This document shows positions 45,591-54,299 of a DNA stretch of 64,000 nt, piece after piece. The DNA is from BJHQ01 sp964654285. Lineage in GTDB: Bacteria; Planctomycetota; UBA11346. The notes beneath the pieces are model-generated. The model worked only from the letters and a program-made list of their open reading frames with translations, searched no databases and was not told the origin of the DNA. Made by a program: the position numbers and the translations under genes. Position 1 is the first letter of the stretch. Each line of letters begins with the position of its first letter. Location: the NCBI GenBank assembly GCA_964654285.1, contig CAZZJC010000004.1:107128-171127 (forward strand), written 5' to 3'.

Positions 45591-47341
45591 ACCAGCCGCG
45601 AGGTCGGTCATCGCGGGCGGGCTGGGCGCTCGCCGGCCTCTTCATCCTCGCCGCCGGCCTGGACGGCAGCGATGCCCTGCCCGGCTTCGATGAGAGCCCG
45701 GAGCGCAAGCAGCTCGCCGAGGTCGAGACGCTGGCGAACAGCGGCAGGCCGGCCGCGCTGCAAGGACTCGTCAACCTGCTCCCCTCCCTGCCGTTCACGG
45801 TGCGCGAAGCGGCCGCGAAGGCGCTGGCCGAGACCTTTCCGACCGAGACCGCCAAGATCCTGCCCACGCTCCTCGCCCATCCTGACCACCGGGTGCGCGA
45901 GCGGTCCGTCCACCTCGCCGCCCGCCTGGCCATGCCGGCGCTGGTCGCCGCCCTGCCCCGGCTGGTGCGGGATCCCGCCGTGCAGGTCCGCACCGCCCTG
46001 TGCGAAACCTGGATTTCTCCGGCCAACAACAACCGCGCGATCGTTCCGACCTGGCCCGGCGGGGCCGCCGACCAGCACCTGGCGGTCCTCGCCGCCGATC
46101 ACGACCCCGGCGTCCGCCTCGCCCTGGCGAAACTGGCGGGGATCCTGGGGGGCGAGACGGGAAGGCGCCTGCGCGCAACCCTCTTCGAAGATCCCGACGA
46201 GGGCGTGTTCAACGCGGCGGTGGCGGCGCAGCTGACGGCGCAGGTACCGTCGCAGCGCCTGGGCGAGAGCCTGCTCGCGGTCGCCCGCAGCAACCAGGCG
46301 CCGGGCCGCCGCGCCGCCGCGATCGACCTCTACGGTCAGACGCTCGGCGTCGATGCGGTTCCGTCCCTGCTCGATCTGCTCGCCGCGAATCCGGGCGGCC
46401 GGGCGGTCGAACTGAGGGCCGCCATCGCCGACGCCATCGGCCTGGTCGCACCACCGGATCCCGCCCTGCGCGGGCGCTGCATCCAGGCGCTGCTCCCCTT
46501 CGCGGTGCGCGACCAGTGGTGGGGCGTGCGCGCGGCGGCGACCTGGGCCCTGATGCGCCTGGGGCACGATGGCGTCGTCGCCACGGTGATCCCGACCCTT
46601 GAACGCGAAGGCGGCGACGCGCTGCAGGAACTGCTCGCCGGCTACTGCCGCCAGCGCCAGGTCGATGGGCGGGCCTGGCGCCTGTGGCTCAACGGCTCGG
46701 GGCGTTCCTTCACCGGTGGCAATCAGCCCGCGATCAGCGCGGAGAGCGAACTGAGCTTCTTCAAGCTGACCGACCGGTCACGTTGCGTGGCGCTGATCTA
46801 CCAGCCACCGAACGACGAATCAGGTGGAATTGGCGGCAGGGCGCGCTGGATCGATTCGCCGGAGTTCAGCGGCAACCGCACCTCGGGTGAAAGCCTGCGC
46901 CTGGAATTGCGCAACTCGGTGATGCGCCTGTCGGCCGCCTCGCGCATGGTCCTGGTGAACTCCACCGGCGGCGTCTGGCCCGGGACGCCGATCCGGGCGA
47001 CCTGGCGCAACAAGGCGCGGCTGCTCGATGCCCTGGACCAGAAGAACCTGGCCGAATTCCAGACCCAGGCCTCGGTCATCCCGATCGAGATCGCCCTCAC
47101 CCGGCCCGGGGCCGAAAGCGTGCTCTGGTTCCTCGGCAACCCGTCGCAGCTCGCGCACACGCACATGCAGGAGTCGGTCAACAAGGTGGCGGTCCTGAAC
47201 CGCGACCGCCCGGCCCTGGCGCGCATCCACCTGGTCATGCCATGGCAGAACAAGGCGGACCGCCGCTTCGATCCCGAGGCCGAACGCTGGCTGGCGGCGA
47301 TCGCCGCCGCGAACAGCGGCGGCCTGCGGATCATCAAGTAG
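45587..47341 (+). CDS. HEAT-repeat protein with VWA-like domain lacking the metal site (3 of 3)
   Basis: The 584-residue product has an N-terminal hydrophobic segment (WALAGLFILAAGL) and HEAT-like repeats to ~360. Its C-terminal part aligns in outline with the VWA domains of its two upstream neighbours (shared RATWRNK, PIEIALTRP, WFLGNP). The DxSxS motif is gone (CVALIYQPPNDE at the expected place). It has probably lost cation binding and may serve as a structural partner. It ends 8 bases inside the convergent nadD. Confidence 0.72.
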   Translation: MNQPRGRSSRAGWALAGLFILAAGLDGSDALPGFDESPERKQLAEVETLANSGRPAALQGLVNLLPSLPFTVREAAAKALAETFPTETAKILPTLLAHPDHRVRERSVHLAARLAMPALVAALPRLVRDPAVQVRTALCETWISPANNNRAIVPTWPGGAADQHLAVLAADHDPGVRLALAKLAGILGGETGRRLRATLFEDPDEGVFNAAVAAQLTAQVPSQRLGESLLAVARSNQAPGRRAAAIDLYGQTLGVDAVPSLLDLLAANPGGRAVELRAAIADAIGLVAPPDPALRGRCIQALLPFAVRDQWWGVRAAATWALMRLGHDGVVATVIPTLEREGGDALQELLAGYCRQRQVDGRAWRLWLNGSGRSFTGGNQPAISAESELSFFKLTDRSRCVALIYQPPNDESGGIGGRARWIDSPEFSGNRTSGESLRLELRNSVMRLSAASRMVLVNSTGGVWPGTPIRATWRNKARLLDALDQKNLAEFQTQASVIPIEIALTRPGAESVLWFLGNPSQLAHTHMQESVNKVAVLNRDRPALARIHLVMPWQNKADRRFDPEAERWLAAIAAANSGGLRIIK

Positions 47342-47879
47342 GCTGGCCGTCCGCGTACCAGCCTTCGCTGCGCAGGAGATCCTCGACGGCCGCCGGCACC
47401 AGCCCGGCCACGCTCGCGCCCGTCGCCAGGATCCGGCGGATGGCGCTCGAACTGATCGCCGGCAGCGCGGCAGGATGATCGTCGAATCCCCGGCGCGGGA
47501 CCGGGATGATCCCTACCAGATGCACGAGTTCAGCCCCGCGATGCCAGTTCGGCAGATCGCGCGCGGTATCAGTCCCGCCGACCAGCGACCAGCGGTTCCC
47601 CGGATGCGCGCGTCCCAGCGCCTCGACGAGATCGATGGTATAGCCCTGCGGATTGCGCAGCTCATCGTCGCGCAGCCGGACGAAGGGCAGGTCGGCGAAC
47701 GCGGCCTGCGCCAGGCGCCAGCGCCGCTCCCACGGTTGCAGCGGCTTGGCATAGGGATGCCTGGCGACCGGCAGGATCCAGACCTCGTCCACCCGGCCGA
47801 CCAGCCGCGCCCAGGTCGCGCACCAGACATGCCCCAGGTGCGGGGGGTCGAAGCTGCCGCCGAACAGCGCGATATGCAT
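47334..47879 (-). CDS. nadD: Nicotinate-nucleotide adenylyltransferase
   Basis: NadD adenylates nicotinate mononucleotide to NaAD in NAD synthesis. The 181-residue product opens with MHIALFGGSFDPPHLGH, holding the HxGH nucleotidyltransferase motif. It has the C-terminal ISSSAIRRILATG signature and the expected WILPVARHPYAKP loop. I used the ATG at 47879; an upstream GTG-type extension is not conserved. No rsfS or proA gene is adjacent. Confidence 0.9.
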   Translation of the reverse strand: MHIALFGGSFDPPHLGHVWCATWARLVGRVDEVWILPVARHPYAKPLQPWERRWRLAQAAFADLPFVRLRDDELRNPQGYTIDLVEALGRAHPGNRWSLVGGTDTARDLPNWHRGAELVHLVGIIPVPRRGFDDHPAALPAISSSAIRRILATGASVAGLVPAAVEDLLRSEGWYADGQPT

Positions 47880-48038
47880 GGCGCGGTCGTAGACCGGAAA
47901 ACCCGGACGGGAAGCACGCAAGGCCCGCGATCCGCCACCAGACGAAGCAAGCCGGCCGTGTGGCTGGCTTGGATTGGTGACGATGCCATCGGACTATCCG
48001 AGAACGAATTCTGTGTCCTCCCGGGGCTGCGATCCCCC

Positions 48039-48188
48039 CTATTCAGGATTCACCACCAGGTTGACGAACCCAGGTACGGTTCCGGTGGCCGCGAGTGGTT
48101 GATCTCGAAGTAACCACCGGAAATTCGTGCGGGCCGCGGCCCGCCGATCCCGGCTCTATTCGTCAACCTGGTGGTGAATCCTGAATAG
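48039..48188. repeat. Inverted-repeat element, copy 2 (perfect 30-bp terminal repeats)
   Basis: The 150-bp block starts at 48039 with 30 bases that are the exact reverse complement of its last 30 (48159-48188). The core holds two further hairpins: TTCCGGTGG/CCACCGGAA and the palindrome GCGGGCCGCGGCCCGC. Copy 1 at 17172-17319 shares the order and most of the core in the same orientation. It lies alone in the nadD-AraC gap (47880-48367) with no gene. It is probably a MITE or a structured repeat RNA. Confidence 0.8.
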
Positions 48189-48367
48189 TGCAATCCGAGC
48201 GTGCGCAACGCATTCGCATGCGCACACCTGGCCCCGGCAGCCGGCCGGGGGCACGACGCGCTCCGCCGGCCGCTCGCTCCGCCACCGGATGCCGCGACCG
48301 GAATCCGACCGCCCGGCAGGGAGTCCCTGCTCCATCGCCGTTCCGCCGGCGACACCCTGGAGCGGCA

Positions 48368-49306
48368 TCATGGCCGTCGGCGCCAACCCTGCGGCGTCGA
48401 CCCCATGATCCGCTTGAAGGTGCGGGAGAAGGCGGCCGCGGAGCGGTAGCCGACGCGCCTCGCGATGTCCTGGACCGGCTCATCCAGGGCATCCAGCTCG
48501 ACCGCGGCGCGCTGGATGCGCAGACGCTCCAGCCATGCCCGCGGGGCGGGCATGCCGGCCAGCTTGAAGGCGCGGGACAGGTGCCGGAACGAGACTCCCG
48601 CCTGCCGGGCCACCTCCGCCACGGTCGTCCCGCCGTTGCATTCCACCATGCGCCGCGCGATGTCGATGATGGTCCGCATGCGCGATTCGTCGGCATCCTT
48701 GCGGAGGCCGTCCGATGGGCCCCGATCGCGGCCGGCGATGGACACGAGGTTGGCGAGGTACATCCCGAGGCGGGCATCGGCCAGCAGGTTGGCGGCAGCC
48801 GAGGTCCCCACCTCCAGGCGCAGGCGCTGGATGAGCGTGTGCAGCTCGACGGCCTGGGGATGCGCCAGGATCCAGGGGAGTTCGACGCCCCAGGTCTGCA
48901 TGGAATCCGGCTGGATGTCGCGATCCGAGCTGATCGGGTGCAATCCGCTCCATTCGGCAGCGCGCGGCACGGCGTCGAAGAGAAGATGCAGCACGACGGT
49001 CCGCGGTGAGATCCGGATCGTCCCCCGGCAGCCGGGATGGAGGAGGCCGGCCATGCCTTCGCTGAAACGCAGCCCGAGTTCGGGCAGCGCCGCCGTCCCC
49101 TCCGCGATCAGGATCAGCCGCCAATGGATGGTCGGCAGGATGCCTGCGGAACGATGCACCGGCAGCATCTGGATGACCTCGCCTCGGAAGCTGCGCAAGA
49201 CGCGGCCCGCGGCGATCACGCGAGGGCGATAGGATGTGCCGAAGCAGAGCGGATCGGCATCCTGCGGCACGCCGTCCGATGCTGCATACTTGTCCTGGGA
49301 GAGCAA
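48368..49306 (-). CDS. AraC-family transcriptional regulator
   Basis: The 312-residue protein has a sensory N-terminal half and two HTH motifs at the end (TVAEVARQAGVSFRHLSRAF; VQDIARRVGYRSAAAFSRTFK) with the GSTPQGWR finish. The start is uncertain: a TTG at 49306 opens the frame with no clear ribosome site, and in-frame GTGs (for example 49270) are equally plausible. It is divergent from the broken PQQ gene 75 bases away, which it may control. Confidence 0.85.
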   Translation of the reverse strand: MLSQDKYAASDGVPQDADPLCFGTSYRPRVIAAGRVLRSFRGEVIQMLPVHRSAGILPTIHWRLILIAEGTAALPELGLRFSEGMAGLLHPGCRGTIRISPRTVVLHLLFDAVPRAAEWSGLHPISSDRDIQPDSMQTWGVELPWILAHPQAVELHTLIQRLRLEVGTSAAANLLADARLGMYLANLVSIAGRDRGPSDGLRKDADESRMRTIIDIARRMVECNGGTTVAEVARQAGVSFRHLSRAFKLAGMPAPRAWLERLRIQRAAVELDALDEPVQDIARRVGYRSAAAFSRTFKRIMGSTPQGWRRRP

Positions 49307-51121
49307 TCAGCGCCGATGTCGATGCATCGGTATACGCCTACGGGCGCGTGCTCGCCCCCCCGCCCTCCCTTCGAGGATCCCATGCTCACAACGACCCGTC
49401 GCCTCCTGCCCCTGCTGACCGCCGCCGTGCCGCTCGCGCTGGCTGGCGAGGCCGGGGTGAGCGCCTTCACCCCGGCCGCCGATCCTCCCCGCATCACCGG
49501 CCGCGCCGACCGGGTCGTCGACTACCGCCTGCAGGGCGAAGTCCCCCAAGGGGAAGGCGGCCCAGCCCTGCTGCGCGTTCTCATCCGGGACGGCGCGATC
49601 GAGAACGCCTGGGTGCAGACCGACCGTCCGGATGGCGTCATCGTCCGCGAGATGCGGTTCAACGATGGCGTGCTGGTTCGGGGCCGGGATCCGGTCCGGA
49701 TGCCGATGCCCTGCTGGCCGGTGCTGGCGATCGCCGATGGCCGCCTCAGCGGCGATCTGTGGCGCGTCATGGAAGGCCGGCTCATGTCGAAGCGCATGCG
49801 CGTCGACATCGATCTCGCGTCAGGTGCCGGCACATGGAATGGGGAGAGCGGCAGGATGTCGCCGCCGGCCGTGGAAGGGGCCATCGCCCTCGCGGCCGAG
49901 CACGATCCCGCCGCCCTTGGCGCTCGCGAAGATGCGCTGCGCCCGGGCTTCGGCTGGCCGCAGGCGAAGGGGATGGACGGGCTGGGATCGGCCGTCCCCA
50001 TCGATCGTCCGGTGGTCGCAGGGCTGGGCGCGGCGCGCTTCGTCTGGAAGAGCCAGGCCCGGCTCCCCTTCTTCTATTGCGGCTCATCGAGCCCGGTCGC
50101 CGACGGGGATCTGGTGGTGGTGAACTTCCACCAGCCGACGGGCCAGCTGACCTTCACTTCGGGCGGGAGGAAGTTCTCCGCGACGAAACCGCCCCAGGAG
50201 GTCCCCTATGATTGGAGCGAACGCCTGCTCGCGCATGCCGACGATGTGATCGTGGGGATCGATGCGCGCAGCGGACTGACCAGATGGCGCACCGAGCTGC
50301 CGATGCGCGCCGTCAACTGGCAGGGCGATCAGAAGAGCATGCCGGGCAATACCTGCGCCATCGCCGGGGGCCGGGTCTTCGCGACCGGCTTCGGCGGGCA
50401 GATCTACGCTCTCAGCGCGGCGACGGGGGCGCTCATCTGGGAGTCGGACCTCGGGCCGGCGAGCGCGAGATGGCGGGAGGCGGCGGGCGCCGTGATCGCG
50501 CGACGTTCGGCGGCGGCCACTCCACCGAAGGCGCCCAAGACCCTCGGCCACAGCGACGGCGCCGGCCTCGCCAAGCCGATCGTGGTCGGCGATGCCGTGG
50601 TGTTCAATGCCGGCCACCGCGAACTGCACGCCTTCGATGCCGCCACCGGACGCCGCCTCTGGTCGGATCCAGCCGCATTCCTCGGCTGGCGCGGCTTCGC
50701 CCGCACGTTCCGCCAGCCGGATGGACGCGTCCTGCTCGCGTATCCCCGGGTCTCGCGGGAGGGATCGGCCTTCCTCCTGGTCGATCCGCTCACCGGTGTC
50801 AAGGCTGCCGAGTACCCGCTCCCCTTCTCCGCCGACGGGGGCGGAACCTGGCTGGTGTGGCGCGACCTGCTCGTGCATGTGCCGGTCTTCCGCGATGAGC
50901 CCGACCCCGCCGCAGCGCACGCGCGGGTACGGGCATGGCGCCTCGGAGGCAAGGAGCTGACCCTCGTCTTCACGACGGAGACGCCTGGCTGCAACGGCTC
51001 CGCCAGCCTGGCCATCGTCCATGGAACGACGCTCCTCTTCGGTGGACATCGCACGCATGTCATTCCCGCCGTGGATCTCGAGACCGGCCGCCTGCTCGGC
51101 GCGCTGACCAGCCCCAACGCA

Positions 51122-51478
51122 GCACCTGCGCGATCTCCTGTTGCGCCAGACGGGCCCTCTCCCGGCATTGCTGCCGTGATAGCCGGTTGCTCCGGCAGCG
51201 CGTCCAGATCTCCCAGGGCAAGTCTCGCCTTCGTCCCGTGGTCGGCGCCGGATTTGCCGCCCTGGTCTACGGATGCCTTTCGGGTGGTCCCGTCCATTGC
51301 CGGGTTGCCCGACCAGCGCGGCCTTCTATCCGGTTCTTGTCCATCGCCTCCACGGTTCGCCATCCGCTTCTTTCGGATCCCACCTCGCGGCGGACACCCT
51401 TGCCTAGGAGGCCGGTTCCCGTGCATCAGGGCCCGGAGGGGACTGTCACCCCCTGCTGGCGAGACCTGCCAGGCACAC
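51122..51478 (-). mobile_element. 5' half of a group IIC intron
   Basis: Reading the minus strand from 51478, the sequence starts GTGTGCCTGGCAGG, then GGGGTGACAGTCCCC. It then gives AAGGGTGTCCGC, AAGAAGCGGATGGCGAACC and later GCCCTGGGAGATCTGG, in the same order as the domain I-III RNA of the Oceanobacillus iheyensis group IIC intron, which I recall. The reverse transcriptase, domains V and VI are missing. It begins directly behind the terminator of the tRNA unit, the usual target of IIC introns. The other end abuts the broken PQQ gene. Confidence 0.85.
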
Positions 51479-51484
51479 AACAAG

Positions 51485-51510
51485 AAACCCACGGCTTTCA
51501 CCGTGGGTTT
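51485..51510 (-). terminator. Rho-independent terminator of the tRNA-Val/tRNA-Asp unit
   Basis: A 10-bp stem (AAACCCACGG / CCGTGGGTTT) with a 6-base loop lies 5 bases after the encoded CCA of tRNA-Asp on the minus strand. The downstream CTTGTTGT is T-rich but not a pure U-run. The group IIC intron fragment begins 7 bases beyond. Confidence 0.85.
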
Positions 51511-51514
51511 GCTA

Positions 51515-51591
51515 TGGCGACCTGGAGGGGACTTGAACCCCTGACCTCCGCCGTGACAGGGCGGCGCTCTAACCAACTGAGCTACCAGGCC
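51515..51591 (-). tRNA. tRNA-Asp (GTC)
   Basis: The minus strand gives a 77-nt cloverleaf with acceptor GGCCTGG/CCAGGTC (one G-U pair) and an encoded CCA. The D-arm is AGCTCAGTTGGTTAGAGC, the anticodon loop CTGTCAC contains GTC, and the T-arm is GGGGTTCAAGTCCCC. It decodes Asp codons. It is co-oriented with tRNA-Val 45 bases upstream. Confidence 0.95.
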
Positions 51592-51635
51592 AGATTTCAA
51601 TTCGCCGCCGATGGGCTGCAACCGCGTGGGTCGCG

Positions 51636-51708
51636 TAGGCGATGAGGGATTCGAACCCCCGACATCCTCCGTGTAAAGGAGGCGCTCTAGCCGCTGAGCT
51701 AATCGCCC
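51636..51708 (-). tRNA. tRNA-Val (TAC)
   Basis: The minus strand gives a 73-nt cloverleaf with acceptor GGGCGAT/ATCGCCT. The anticodon loop TTTACAC contains TAC, the T-arm is GGGGGTTCGAATCCCTC, and CCA is not encoded, unlike the neighbouring tRNA-Asp. It decodes GTA/GTG valine codons. Confidence 0.95.
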
Positions 51709-51791
51709 GGAGGCTTTGCGAAGGCTGGGGGAGTATGCGAGGGATCGGAAGTTGGCAAGAGCGGAGGTGCGCGCCGGACCGCTCCGGGTGG

Positions 51792-52541
51792 TCAGCGCAG
51801 GCCTGCGCCCGCGAGCAAGGCGGAGGTCAGGCGCTGCTGGCCGGCGGGACTCGGCGCCTCGGTGGCCTGGCCGGCCTCATGGGCGGACTTCCAGCGGATG
51901 GCGAGCTGATCGCTGGCGCGGCGCAGCAGAGGTCGCAGATCATCAACGGGGATCCAGGTACGCACATGCAGGCTCTGGTCTGTCGGATGCGTCCATCCGG
52001 CGCCCTGGCGGCTGGCGGCGATGAGCTGGTTCTCCAGATCGTGCGCGACGGCCTGCGCGACGCTGCGGCTCACGGCCGGAGTCGATCCGGTGATCGGCTG
52101 CCAGGCGGTTTCGCAGAGCCGGGCGAAACGCTGGATGAGCGCCGAGCGCGCCGCCGCGAGAACCCTGCCCTGGTCGGCCTGGGCGCCCGCAGCGGGGCGA
52201 TGGCTGCCGACGGCGGCGAAACGGCCATCGCAGGATGGATCGGCAATCCAGGGCGGGATGTCGACGGCCGGTTGCCCCGCCGGAACAGGACGCGCTGGCG
52301 GCGGGGCAGGGCGCGCCGGCGGCGGCGGCGACCGGGGCGGAACCGGATTCGTCGCAGCCGGACGCGGAGCGGCCACGGCCACCGGGGCGGCAGGTGCTGG
52401 GGCCTGAGCGGGAGCGACCGGCGCGGCAGCGGAGCTGGCGGCCGGTCCCGGCTGCGGTTTTCCCGTCGCGGACGGCGGCTCGCCCCGGAAGCAGCCGGCA
52501 CCCAACAGGACGGCCACGGCAGCAGGCAGGGCAACGCGCAT
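51792..52541 (-). CDS. LPP20-like lipoprotein
   Basis: The 249-residue product has a lipobox signal peptide (AVAVLLGAGC, cysteine at 17). A proline/alanine-rich spacer (~20-90) follows, then a domain PPWIADPSCDGRFAAVGSHRP and a helix AARSALIQRFARLCETAW, the pattern of LPP20-type surface lipoproteins. It is presumably anchored in the outer membrane. The neighbours give no further clue. Confidence 0.7.
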   Translation of the reverse strand: MRVALPAAVAVLLGAGCFRGEPPSATGKPQPGPAASSAAAPVAPAQAPAPAAPVAVAAPRPAATNPVPPRSPPPPARPAPPPARPVPAGQPAVDIPPWIADPSCDGRFAAVGSHRPAAGAQADQGRVLAAARSALIQRFARLCETAWQPITGSTPAVSRSVAQAVAHDLENQLIAASRQGAGWTHPTDQSLHVRTWIPVDDLRPLLRRASDQLAIRWKSAHEAGQATEAPSPAGQQRLTSALLAGAGLR

Positions 52542-52629
52542 GGGGGCACTCTAGCCGAAGGATGGTCGGCGTGAAGCCATCAGCCTGCCCAGCGGACCAG
52601 CGTGGTCAGGGGATCAGGGTCGGTGCCGG

Positions 52630-53598
52630 TCAGCGCGGAGTCGCGACCAGCAGCCGCAGTTCGGTCGTCGCCTCGGCCGTCCAGGCGCCGGCCTGCCAGG
52701 GCACGAGCCGGGTCTGCATCGCGGCGAGCGGCACCGCGCCGGCGGCGGTGGCCAGACGGCCGCTGCCGCCGTGGCAGATCACGATGCTGCACGCGTCTCC
52801 GCCGCCGCCGGTGCTGCGGCCGCCGGGTTGGATGCGGCGCTCCTCGACGGTGAAATACGGGCAGGACGCGAGCGGACGCGCCTGGCCCCCGGCGGGATGG
52901 GGGGCGAAGACGCCGCCGGTCGCGCCGCCGGTCGCGCTGAAATCGATGGTGGCCAGCGATTCCTGGACATGGAGCTGGCGCGGCTTGCCATCGAGTCCGA
53001 CCCGGCCCCAGTCGTGCAGGCGGAAGGTCACGTCGCAGGTCTGCTGCACCTCGTAGAGCAGGCAGCCGGCCCCGAGCGCGTGCACGGTGCGGGCAGGCAG
53101 GAAGAAGAAGTCGCCGGCGTTGGCGGGATGGCGCGCGAGCAGCCGGTCGACCGAGCCGGCGGCGAGGGCGCCGGAGAACGCCACCCGATCGGTGCCGGGC
53201 ACGCAGCCGGAATAGAGAGTCCCGCCGTCGGCGAGCATGAACCAGCATTCCGTCTTGCCGCGCTCGGCCACGCCCAGGCTTTTCGCGAGCGCGTCATCGG
53301 GATGGACCTGCACCGACAACCGATCGTTGGCGTCGATGAGCTTGATCATCAGCGGAAAGTCGCCGCCGGTGAAAGCGGGGCCGACGAGTTCGCGCCCGTG
53401 CGCCCGGGTCAGCTCGCGCAGCGTCCTGCCCGCGTGCGGGCCGTCCGCGACCACGCTCATGCCGCGCGGATGGTCGGCGAGATCCCAGCTTTCGCCGACC
53501 GGGCCGGCGGGCAGATCGCGACGCCACTCTTCCATGCGACGGCCGCCCCAGACCAGGACGTGGTAGGCGGGAGCGAAAGACAGCGGCAGATCGAACAC
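52630..53598 (-). CDS. manA: Mannose-6-phosphate isomerase, type I
   Basis: ManA interconverts mannose 6-phosphate and fructose 6-phosphate with zinc. The 322-residue product has the zinc ligands in SVQVHPDD, KTECWFML and TVHALGAG, and the FPLMIKLIDA lead-in. It starts at a GTG behind a perfect AGGAGG. It is shorter than the eukaryotic-like type I enzymes and matches the short bacterial form. It lies 12 bases downstream of a MazG-like gene on the same strand. Confidence 0.92.
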   Translation of the reverse strand: MFDLPLSFAPAYHVLVWGGRRMEEWRRDLPAGPVGESWDLADHPRGMSVVADGPHAGRTLRELTRAHGRELVGPAFTGGDFPLMIKLIDANDRLSVQVHPDDALAKSLGVAERGKTECWFMLADGGTLYSGCVPGTDRVAFSGALAAGSVDRLLARHPANAGDFFFLPARTVHALGAGCLLYEVQQTCDVTFRLHDWGRVGLDGKPRQLHVQESLATIDFSATGGATGGVFAPHPAGGQARPLASCPYFTVEERRIQPGGRSTGGGGDACSIVICHGGSGRLATAAGAVPLAAMQTRLVPWQAGAWTAEATTELRLLVATPR

Positions 53599-53609
53599 GG
53601 CTTGACCTC

Positions 53610-54161
53610 CTAATCGACCACCGCGCGCAGCACCGGCGCGAGATACGGGCGCTTGCGCATCTCGCTGAGATCCGCCTCCATGATCTGCTCCACCGTCCAG
53701 ACCTTGTCGGTCGGGGTGACCTGGCGGTACAGGCGGTCGGCGCAGGCCCAGAGGACGAACAGCTTCGCCGGACGCACCTGGTCGGGACCGAGGGCGGGCA
53801 GGCGCTCGGCGGTGGTGCGCAGGTCGGCCACGCTGGCGATGCCGGACTGCACCGCGAGCAGCGGCGCCTCCTTCCAGCCGATGTCGTCCCAGCCCGCACC
53901 GCAGGCGACCGCGTAGAGGCTGGCCCAGTACCAGGTCTGGCTCGCCTCCATGATGTAGGGATCCTTGTGCGTGCCGGCGAGGACATCGCACAGCTCGATC
54001 AGCTCCTCGCCGAAGCGCGCGAGCAGCTTCACGCGGTCCTTGGCGATCAGGTGGTCGACCGTGCTCGACTTGGTGCCGACCGCCTGCATGAACTCGCGGA
54101 TCTCCTCGGCGTGCGCGCCCAGGTAGTGGTAGATGCCGAAGATGCGACGGGGGGTGGCCAT
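53610..54161 (-). CDS. All-alpha protein, possible MazG/HisE-like NTP pyrophosphohydrolase
   Basis: The 183-residue product is strongly helical. Residues ~45-65 (LLARFGEELIELCDVLAG) hold a paired acidic EExxE-like pattern typical of MazG/phosphoribosyl-ATP pyrophosphohydrolases, but the second DxxD motif is not clear. It is tightly linked to manA, so it may be a co-transcribed hypothetical. I would not name a substrate. Confidence 0.45.
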   Translation of the reverse strand: MATPRRIFGIYHYLGAHAEEIREFMQAVGTKSSTVDHLIAKDRVKLLARFGEELIELCDVLAGTHKDPYIMEASQTWYWASLYAVACGAGWDDIGWKEAPLLAVQSGIASVADLRTTAERLPALGPDQVRPAKLFVLWACADRLYRQVTPTDKVWTVEQIMEADLSEMRKRPYLAPVLRAVVD

Positions 54162-54299
54162 GGGGGGTCGCAGGGTGGACCGATCCGGCGCCGCGCAACC
54201 GGGGTTTCCGGTCGGCTCATCCCGCCCCTGCCACGGCCCGGCGCGAATGCCCGGCTGGTTCGCCCATGACAAGCCGCGCATGGGAACCACCCTGCCGGC

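Larger units (their letters stand above)
49382..51544 (+). pseudogene. PQQ-like propeller protein, 3'-truncated and fused to intron sequence
   Basis: The frame starts with a signal peptide (MLTTTRRLLPLLTAAVPLALA) and contains propeller blades (DVIVGIDARSGLTRWRTE, IYALSAATGALIWESD, LHAFDAATGRRLW). The native sequence appears to end near residue 580 (~51121, LETGRLLGALTSPNAA). From there the frame reads antisense through a group IIC intron fragment, a terminator and into tRNA-Asp before a stop, so the last ~140 residues are not genuine. The fusion looks deletion-made. The N-terminal propeller could still be secreted, but it is likely non-functional. Confidence 0.7.

Noticed and set aside
17172..48188. 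The two inverted-repeat copies as a CRISPR or composite transposon end pair
   Set aside because: There are only two copies 31 kb apart with unique genes between them, no spacers, no cas genes and no transposase; core sequence shows they are whole elements rather than outer ends.
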